From an uncultured Pelagibacteraceae bacterium (GTDB taxonomy: Bacteria; Pseudomonadota; Alphaproteobacteria; Pelagibacterales; Pelagibacteraceae): a stretch of DNA of 64,000 nucleotides. Shown piece by piece: positions 54,897-61,214 of the stretch. Numbering within the stretch: position 1 is the stretch's first letter; the number at the start of each line of letters is the position of its first letter. A program made the translations under genes and the position numbers. The stretch lies in NCBI GenBank assembly GCA_902628195.1, contig CACOLY010000001.1:62001-126000 (forward strand). The letters run 5' to 3'. The notes under the pieces were generated by a model. It saw only the letters and a list, made by a program, of their open reading frames with translations. It was not told the origin of the DNA and did not search any database.

Positions 54897-56329
54897 GATT
54901 GTATCCTAATATTTTTTTTCTCTTTAATTTCGTAAAAAGCTTTTAATAATAAATTTTTTGCAACTGTTAATCTGTAATTTCTACTAGCTCGCATGTCGTC
55001 TAATGGAGAAAAATCTTTATCAATAAGGTTAGACGCTCTACTAAATGTATTTTCAGAAAATTCAGAATTTATTAAATCTTTCTCTATTGTTAATGCTCTT
55101 TTTGGTATTTCAGACATACCACCATATGCTATTGAAGCTTTTGTAATTATATTTTTTTTTATAAAAAAACTGAATGACCCACACACGGATGAAATATCGT
55201 CATCAAATCTTTTTGAAATTTTATAAGCTTTAAATATATTTTTTTTATTTAAAGGTATCTTTATTGAATAGATAAATTCACCTTTTTTTAATTTTGTTTT
55301 TCTGTAAGATGTAAAAAATTGATTTAAAGGTAAAGTTTTTTTTGTGTTAATTCCATGAATAACAATTTTAGCATCTAATGATAATAATAGAGGAAGCGTA
55401 TCTCCAATAGGAGAAGCAGTGGCTATATTTCCTGCTATTGTTCCTACATTTCTAATTTGGACTGACCCATATCTTTTAAGAATATTATAAAAATCTAGAA
55501 AATATTTTTTGATAAGATTTTGAAATTCAAAAAGAGATGTTGTTGCTCCAATTTCCACTAAGTTTTTGTTTTTCTTAATAAAATTAAGTTTATTTACAGA
55601 ATTTAACGAAATAATTGTTTTGATATCTTTTCTAAATTTAGTTACTTCAAGAGAAAGATCAGTTCCTCCACTTAAGATTTTTGAATTAGGATATTTTTTT
55701 AATATTTTCCTTAAATTTAAAATCGTTTTTGGAGCAAAGTATTTTTTACCTTGATGATTGATTTCAATATCAATATTTTTAATTTTTTTTAATAATTGAA
55801 TAGTTTTATTTTGATTTTTTTTAAAGTGATCTTGATCTTTTTTATTCTTTAAACTTTTTGCAGCATCAATTATTGGTCTATAACCTGTGCATCTACATAA
55901 ATTTCCAGATAAAGCTTCTTCAATAATTTCATTATTTATTGATTTATAATTTTTTCGCATTGCAAATAACGACATCGTAAAACCTGGGGTACAAAATCCA
56001 CATTGTGATCCATGAAATTTAATTAAAGCTTCCTGAACTATATGAGGCTTATTCTTATAAACTAAATCCTCTATTAAAATTAATTGTTTGCCATTTAAAA
56101 TTGGTAAAAAACTTATGCAAGCATTAATAGATTTATAAATTACTTTATCTTCATTTAATTCACCGAGCACGACTGTACAAGCTCCACAGCCACCTTCAGC
56201 ACAGCCCTCCTTTGTGCCAGTTTTTTTTAGATCATTACGAACATAATTTAAAATTGTTTTATTAGGATCAGGATTTCTTATTTTATAAATTTTATTATTT
56301 AATAAAAATTGGATTGTATCGGAAACCAT
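54893..56329 (-). CDS. xdhA: Xanthine dehydrogenase, FAD and iron-sulfur subunit
   Basis: A 478-aa protein with two [2Fe-2S] domains followed by an FAD domain. The cluster motifs are EGCAEGGCGACTVVLG, CGFCTPGF and GNLCRCTGYRP, and the FAD loops include GGTDLSLEVTK and GTIAGNIATASPIGD. It passes electrons from the molybdenum centre to NAD or another acceptor. It shares one base with hiuH and overlaps xdhB by 4 nt. Confidence 0.96.
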   Translation of the reverse strand: MVSDTIQFLLNNKIYKIRNPDPNKTILNYVRNDLKKTGTKEGCAEGGCGACTVVLGELNEDKVIYKSINACISFLPILNGKQLILIEDLVYKNKPHIVQEALIKFHGSQCGFCTPGFTMSLFAMRKNYKSINNEIIEEALSGNLCRCTGYRPIIDAAKSLKNKKDQDHFKKNQNKTIQLLKKIKNIDIEINHQGKKYFAPKTILNLRKILKKYPNSKILSGGTDLSLEVTKFRKDIKTIISLNSVNKLNFIKKNKNLVEIGATTSLFEFQNLIKKYFLDFYNILKRYGSVQIRNVGTIAGNIATASPIGDTLPLLLSLDAKIVIHGINTKKTLPLNQFFTSYRKTKLKKGEFIYSIKIPLNKKNIFKAYKISKRFDDDISSVCGSFSFFIKKNIITKASIAYGGMSEIPKRALTIEKDLINSEFSENTFSRASNLIDKDFSPLDDMRASRNYRLTVAKNLLLKAFYEIKEKKNIRIQS

Positions 56330-56679
56330 TAGCTTCCTCTATATGTTGAATAACTCCAAGGGGAAACTAATAATGGAATATGGTAATGCACTTTATTGTC
56401 TGAAATTCCAAATCTTATAACTACATCATCAAGAAATTTTAAATCATTTCTATTTGTTATATTTTTAAAATATTCCCCAACAAAAAATATAAGTTCATAT
56501 TTACCAACCTTTAATTCATCTTTTTCTGCTAAAGGTTCGTCAGAGCGACCATCATTATTCAAAATAACACTTTTAAGCTTCTTTTTATTTTCTCCAGAGA
56601 TAAAATACAAATCTACCTTTATCCCTTTTCCTGGTTTTCCAGAATAAATATCAAGAACATGTGTTGTAAGTTTAGTCAT
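56329..56679 (-). CDS. hiuH: 5-hydroxyisourate hydrolase (transthyretin-like)
   Basis: A 116-aa transthyretin-fold enzyme: N-terminal LTTHVLDIYSGKPGKG with the active-site histidine, VHYHIPLLVSPWSYSTYRGS ending in the family's invariant YRGS. It hydrolyses 5-hydroxyisourate to OHCU, the step directly after urate oxidation. As the first gene of the leftward purine operon, it probably follows its promoter in the 65-nt divergent spacer. Confidence 0.96.
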   Translation of the reverse strand: MTKLTTHVLDIYSGKPGKGIKVDLYFISGENKKKLKSVILNNDGRSDEPLAEKDELKVGKYELIFFVGEYFKNITNRNDLKFLDDVVIRFGISDNKVHYHIPLLVSPWSYSTYRGS

Positions 56680-56744
56680 ACAATTAGGTATATACTATAC
56701 AAAAATTTCATAATAAATATATTAAATCTTATAATTGAACACTA
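56680..56744. promoter_or_regulatory. Divergent control region of the purine island
   Basis: The 65-nt spacer between hiuH (minus) and uraD (plus) must hold promoters for both arms of the pathway. It contains a short inverted repeat GTATA-TAC-TATAC (56688-56700) ending 9 nt from the hiuH start, a candidate operator or a -10 element. No repressor gene is adjacent. The call rests on position and symmetry only. Confidence 0.35.
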
Positions 56745-57239
56745 ATGAAATTAGCTGAAGATATAAATCTATTGCCAAAAAAAGAATTCTTATCAATTTT
56801 TGGAAATATATTTGAAAAGTCAGAATGGATCGCAGATAAAGCTTTTAACCTAAAACCCTTTAAAGACTCAAATGATTTAATTGTAAAAATGATGAATATA
56901 TATGACAAAAGCTCCGATAAAAAAATAATCAATATCTTTAATTTACATCCTAAATTAGCTATTGAAAAAAAACTAACATCCTTTTCATCCAAAGAACAAG
57001 CTGATGCAAAATTAAATTCATGCACAAAAGAGGAATTAATGGAATTTGAGAAGCTTAATTTAGATTATCAAGAAAAATTTGGATTTCCTTTTATTATTGC
57101 TGTAAAGGGTAAAACAAAAATTGAAGTTCTTAAAAATTTTAAAGAAAGAATTAAGAATAATTATATTATTGAATTTGAAGAAGCAAAACTTCAAGTTAAA
57201 AAAATTGCTTCAATTAGATTAGAGGAAATATTAAAATAG
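56745..57239 (+). CDS. uraD: OHCU decarboxylase
   Basis: A 164-aa helical protein with NLHPKLA (the conserved HPxLA catalytic-histidine motif) and LNLDYQEKFGFPFIIAVKGK, both diagnostic of 2-oxo-4-hydroxy-4-carboxy-5-ureidoimidazoline decarboxylase. It forms S-allantoin after HIU hydrolase. It is encoded divergently from hiuH rather than fused to it, and is followed by a DUF1330 gene after 4 nt. Confidence 0.95.
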   Translation: MKLAEDINLLPKKEFLSIFGNIFEKSEWIADKAFNLKPFKDSNDLIVKMMNIYDKSSDKKIINIFNLHPKLAIEKKLTSFSSKEQADAKLNSCTKEELMEFEKLNLDYQEKFGFPFIIAVKGKTKIEVLKNFKERIKNNYIIEFEEAKLQVKKIASIRLEEILK

Positions 57240-57243
57240 AATT

Positions 57244-57543
57244 ATGAAAAAAGGATATTGGATCAGTTTATATTTTAAAATAGATAATCAAGAAAATTTA
57301 AAAAGATATGCAGAAACTGTCACGCCAATAATTAAAAGTTTTGGTGGAAAACCCTTAATAAGAGGTGGTAATTATCAAAACTTTGAGGGTGATAATTTTA
57401 TTAGAACTGTTGTATGGGAATTTCCAACTTATGAAAAAGCTATTGAGTGTCAAAAATCAGAGGCATATCAGGCAGGTTGGGATCTTGCCAAAGACACAAC
57501 AAAGAGACATATGCAGGTAGTTGAAGGATTTAGTACTGAATAG
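57244..57543 (+). CDS. DUF1330-family protein
   Basis: A 99-aa ferredoxin-like (dimeric alpha-beta barrel) protein. KKGYWISLYFKIDNQENLKRY, the GGNYQNFEGD turn and VWEFPTYEKAIECQKSEAYQ match DUF1330. The function is unknown. Its position directly after uraD suggests a part in purine breakdown. The stop overlaps the 3' end of the convergent glycosylase gene by 14 nt. Confidence 0.88.
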   Translation: MKKGYWISLYFKIDNQENLKRYAETVTPIIKSFGGKPLIRGGNYQNFEGDNFIRTVVWEFPTYEKAIECQKSEAYQAGWDLAKDTTKRHMQVVEGFSTE

Positions 57544-58165
57544 GCTCTGGATCTATACTTCTCCACAAATACCATGTAGCTACTGAGCAATAAGGTGAAA
57601 ACCTTTTTTTTAGTATTTCAACAAATTTTTCAGGGGGTAAATACTTTTTTTTATAATTTTTAGATATTGCCCTTAAAAGACCTATATCCTGAATAGGCCA
57701 AATATTTGGTCTATTGTAAGTAAAAAGTAAAATCATTTCAGCTGACCATCTGCCTATTTGTTTTAAATTTGATAGATATAAAATAGCCTCTTCATCATCC
57801 ATTTTACTAATCAATTTAGGATTGAAAGTATTATTTGAAATTTGTAGTGCTAAATTCTTTATTCCGTTTACTTTTTGTTTACTTAAGCCACACTTTTTTA
57901 AATTAGAATTCTTAATTTTTATGACTACTTTTGAATTAATCTTATTTTTGCACAATAGTCTAAATCTTTTAAAAACTGAATCCGCAGCCACTACACTAAT
58001 TTGTTGGCCAATAATACTTTTACACAATGAATAAAAAATATCTTTTCGAGTTGTTAAAATTTTTTCAGATGGAGATTTATATTTTAAAATCAAATTCTTC
58101 ATTATTTTATCTTTTTTTGAAAGATACAATTTAGCTTTATTCCAATATTTGGGAACTTTAGTCAT
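57530..58165 (-). CDS. DNA-3-methyladenine glycosylase II-like (HhH-GPD)
   Basis: A 211-aa helix-hairpin-helix glycosylase. The HhH is NLKQIGRWSAEMILLFT, and the catalytic aspartate follows in IWPIQDIGLLRAI. IGQQISVVAADSVFKRF is the family substrate-pocket segment. No 4Fe-4S cysteine cluster is present, which favours AlkA-type over EndoIII/MutY. It removes alkylated bases. It overlaps the start-side DMT gene by 8 nt. Confidence 0.9.
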   Translation of the reverse strand: MTKVPKYWNKAKLYLSKKDKIMKNLILKYKSPSEKILTTRKDIFYSLCKSIIGQQISVVAADSVFKRFRLLCKNKINSKVVIKIKNSNLKKCGLSKQKVNGIKNLALQISNNTFNPKLISKMDDEEAILYLSNLKQIGRWSAEMILLFTYNRPNIWPIQDIGLLRAISKNYKKKYLPPEKFVEILKKRFSPYCSVATWYLWRSIDPEPIQY

Positions 58166-59042
58166 TGACAGTTTTTGAAGTAATAATATTCTTGTTATAA
58201 ATCTCTCTTCTGAAGATAATCATTGTAGAAACAATTACTAATAATGCCCCTATTAATGTTTTAATTGTTGGGATTTCGTTCCAAATAAAATACCCAAATA
58301 TAATCGCAAATACTAAAGCTAAATATTTTAAAGGAGTAACTAAAGAAACCTCTGAATATTTATATGATTGAGATAACCATAAGTTAGCAACACCACCAAA
58401 AATTCCTATCATTGATAAAATTAGAAAGTCTTTTAAATCTGGCATTATCCATCCCTGTGGAATAGTAAAAAAACTCAGAAGAGTTATTGATAAGGAAAAA
58501 TAAAATGAAATTAACCAAACTGGTTCGGATGTAGACAATTGTCTTATTGTTATAGCAACATAAGAAAGACCTAAACAAAAAATAATTGGAAAAATATAAT
58601 AAATATTTAGATTGGTAATGCCTGGCTCTGTAATTATCAAAATACCAATAAATCCTATAATCACTGCTAACCATCTATATATTCCGACTTTCTCGCTCAA
58701 TAAAAAAATTGAAAAAATCGTAGTGAAAATTGGTGCTGCAAAAGAAATACTTACCACCGTTGCTAGTGGTAAACTTCTTAAAGCAATAAATATAGCAACT
58801 AAGGCTATTAAACCTGAAAAACATCTTAGAAAATGTAAGCCTGCTCTTTTCGTAATATAAAAATCATGTAATCTATTTTTTGGAATAATAAAAAAATAAA
58901 ACACAATTCCAAAAAAGCCCCTAAAAAAAAGCACTTGTCCAATTGGATAATCTACAGACCATTTTACAATCACATCCATTATTGAAAATGCACAAATAGA
59001 CAAAAACATGTACAAAAATCCTAATTGATTTTTACTTAGCAT
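58158..59042 (-). CDS. DMT-family transporter (two EamA domains)
   Basis: A 294-aa protein with ten hydrophobic helices in two EamA repeats. LSICAFSIMDVIVKW opens the first and GLSYVAITIRQLS the second. Members export or import amino acids or metabolites, and the substrate cannot be inferred. It is divergent from msrA across 35 nt and lies upstream of the AlkA-like gene with overlap. Confidence 0.88.
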   Translation of the reverse strand: MLSKNQLGFLYMFLSICAFSIMDVIVKWSVDYPIGQVLFFRGFFGIVFYFFIIPKNRLHDFYITKRAGLHFLRCFSGLIALVAIFIALRSLPLATVVSISFAAPIFTTIFSIFLLSEKVGIYRWLAVIIGFIGILIITEPGITNLNIYYIFPIIFCLGLSYVAITIRQLSTSEPVWLISFYFSLSITLLSFFTIPQGWIMPDLKDFLILSMIGIFGGVANLWLSQSYKYSEVSLVTPLKYLALVFAIIFGYFIWNEIPTIKTLIGALLVIVSTMIIFRREIYNKNIITSKTVND

Positions 59043-59077
59043 ATGAATAATTTGTAAATTAATTTAAGTTATAATCA

Positions 59078-59521
59078 ATGGAAATAGCAGTTTTAGCTCT
59101 TGGATGTTTTTGGGGACCTGAAATAAAATTTAGTAAAATTGAAGGTATCATAAAAACAGAAGTTGGATACTGCGGAGGTGAAAATCCAAAAGTAACATAT
59201 AAAGAGGTATGCACTGGTGATACTAATCATGCTGAAGTAGTAAAACTTGATTTTGATGAAAAAATTATAACTTATGAAAAAATTTTAAAAATTTTTTTTC
59301 AAATTCATGATCCTACTACTTTAAATTCTCAAGGGCCAGATTTTGGAACTCAATATAGAAGTGAAATATTTTATTTAAATGATAATCAAAAAAAAATAGC
59401 TGAAAAAATTTTGAAGGATACTAATGAGAGATTATCTGGGAAAGTTGTCACTAAAATTTCATTAATTAAAAATTATTGTCCTGCTGAAGAATATCATCAA
59501 AAATATTTAGAAAAAAGATAA
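59078..59521 (+). CDS. msrA: Peptide methionine sulfoxide reductase A
   Basis: A 147-aa enzyme with the catalytic GCFWGPE motif (Cys at about residue 9), the GYCGGENPKVTYKEVCTGDTNHAEVV region, and a FFQIHDPTTLNSQGPDFGTQYRS block. It lacks any MsrB fusion and is near the lower size limit. Extra cysteines at VGYCGG, EVCTG and NYCPAEEYHQKY replace usual non-cysteine residues and may provide the resolving thiol. It reduces S-methionine sulfoxide. sseA starts on the base after its stop. Confidence 0.93.
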   Translation: MEIAVLALGCFWGPEIKFSKIEGIIKTEVGYCGGENPKVTYKEVCTGDTNHAEVVKLDFDEKIITYEKILKIFFQIHDPTTLNSQGPDFGTQYRSEIFYLNDNQKKIAEKILKDTNERLSGKVVTKISLIKNYCPAEEYHQKYLEKR

Positions 59522-60337
59522 ATGTCATTAGTTGAAACAGAATGGTTAGAAAAAAATTTCAACGATGTAAAAATAATTGATTGTTCCTGGCACATGCCTC
59601 AAACGAAAAGAAATGGATATGAAGAATACATTAAGGAACATATTTCTGGTTCTTTATTTTTTGATCTAGATAAAAATTCCCAAAAAAATACAACCCTTCC
59701 TCATATGCTTACAGATAAGAATAATTGGGAAAAAATAGTTTCTCAAATGGGAATTAACCAATCAGATAAAATTGTAATTTATGATAACTCGGATGTAGTG
59801 AGTTCCTGTCGTTGTTGGTTTAATTTTATTTATTTTGGACATAATCCTAATTTAGTTCATATACTAAATGGAGGTTTGAAGAAGTGGATCAATGAAAATA
59901 GAAATGTTACTATTGATATTCCCAAAGTTAAAATTTCAGATTACAAAAGTAATGAAAAAAAAGAACTAGTTAAAAACAAAATTTCAATTGAAGAAAATAT
60001 TAAATCTCAAAAATTCAAAGTTATTGATGGTAGGAGTAAAGAAAGATTTGAAGGTAAAGTACCTGAGCCCAGAAAAGGTTTGAGAAGTGGATCTATTAAA
60101 AATTCTTTTTGTATTCCTTTTAATCATTGTCTTAACAAAGATAAAACTTTTAAAAATAAAGATGAACTTAAAAATGTATTTAAACCATTCATAAAAGATT
60201 TAAATGAAAAAGATATTGTTTTTTCTTGCGGATCTGGAGTTACTGCGTGTGTTTTGGCACTAGCTTATTCTTTAATAAATGATAAATATCAACCCTGTAT
60301 TTATGATGGCTCCTGGGCTGAATACGGCATAATTTGA
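59522..60337 (+). CDS. sseA: 3-mercaptopyruvate sulfurtransferase
   Basis: A 271-aa tandem-rhodanese protein. The inactive first domain contains VIYDNSDVVSSCRCWFNF. The active C-terminal loop is FSCGSGVTACVLA, and the CG[ST]GVT pattern indicates mercaptopyruvate rather than thiosulfate specificity. It transfers sulfur from 3-mercaptopyruvate to thiophilic acceptors. It directly follows msrA, and the RND adaptor begins 7 nt later. Confidence 0.92.
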   Translation: MSLVETEWLEKNFNDVKIIDCSWHMPQTKRNGYEEYIKEHISGSLFFDLDKNSQKNTTLPHMLTDKNNWEKIVSQMGINQSDKIVIYDNSDVVSSCRCWFNFIYFGHNPNLVHILNGGLKKWINENRNVTIDIPKVKISDYKSNEKKELVKNKISIEENIKSQKFKVIDGRSKERFEGKVPEPRKGLRSGSIKNSFCIPFNHCLNKDKTFKNKDELKNVFKPFIKDLNEKDIVFSCGSGVTACVLALAYSLINDKYQPCIYDGSWAEYGII

Positions 60338-60344
60338 ATTTAAA

Positions 60345-61214
60345 ATGAAAAGATCAACAAAAACAATTTACATAATTACCACTTTTTTTTTAATAATTGC
60401 GATAGTGATTACTAGTCGAACAATGATTGGGAATCATTTCAAAAAAAAATTTAGTAAACAGCCACCTCCAGGAATAATAGTAACCGAAGTTGTTAATAAA
60501 GAATTTTCAAATAAAATTGAAACTTTTGGTACTGCCATTTCAAATAAATCTAAAAGTTTTAAAATAAAAAAAAGTGATCTTATGGAGGAATTAAAACTTA
60601 AAAGCAATATTAAAAAAGGTGAAGTTCTAATTAAGTTAAAAAGTGGAGATATAATTGCCCCATTCTCAGGTGTTCTAGGTTATACAGGCATTACAGAAGA
60701 TATTTTAGTATCTGATAATATTTTCATTATTACACTCGACGATAACTCTGTTATTTATTCTGACATAAAAATACCTGAAAATTACTCTGCGTTTATAAAA
60801 AAAGGGCTCCCAGTTGAAATTAAAATATCAAGCCACAAAAATAAATTTTTTCAAGGTGAGGTGGATTTTGTTTCAAGTAGAATTAATGCTGATACTAGAA
60901 GTTTATTATCTAGAATAAAAGTAGAAAATAAACAACAAGATTTGATTTCAGGGTCTTTATTAGAGGTAAGCGTTAAATTCAATTTAAGAAACTCTTTAAG
61001 TGTTCCTGACACAAGCGTAATGATAGAAGGTGAAAAATCCTTTGTGTATAAAATAAATGATGAAAATCTTGCCTTAAAAACTGAGGTTAAAACTGGTCTT
61101 AGAGACGATAAAAATATTGAAATAATCTCTGGATTAAACCTACAAGATATTGTTGTTGCTGAAGGTTTAAAAAAAGTGAGACCTAATGGCAAAATAAAAC
61201 CAATTAAAAAATAA
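60345..61214 (+). CDS. RND efflux periplasmic adaptor (HlyD/AcrA family)
   Basis: A 289-aa adaptor with an N-terminal membrane anchor (residues about 7-27), a lipoyl half-motif (IIAPFSGVLGYTGITED) and beta-barrel/MP domains near the end. It is short compared with the usual 370-400 aa because the alpha-helical hairpin between the lipoyl halves is nearly absent. The RND pump gene starts with the next base. The pair would link an inner-membrane pump to an outer-membrane channel. Confidence 0.88.
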   Translation: MKRSTKTIYIITTFFLIIAIVITSRTMIGNHFKKKFSKQPPPGIIVTEVVNKEFSNKIETFGTAISNKSKSFKIKKSDLMEELKLKSNIKKGEVLIKLKSGDIIAPFSGVLGYTGITEDILVSDNIFIITLDDNSVIYSDIKIPENYSAFIKKGLPVEIKISSHKNKFFQGEVDFVSSRINADTRSLLSRIKVENKQQDLISGSLLEVSVKFNLRNSLSVPDTSVMIEGEKSFVYKINDENLALKTEVKTGLRDDKNIEIISGLNLQDIVVAEGLKKVRPNGKIKPIKK

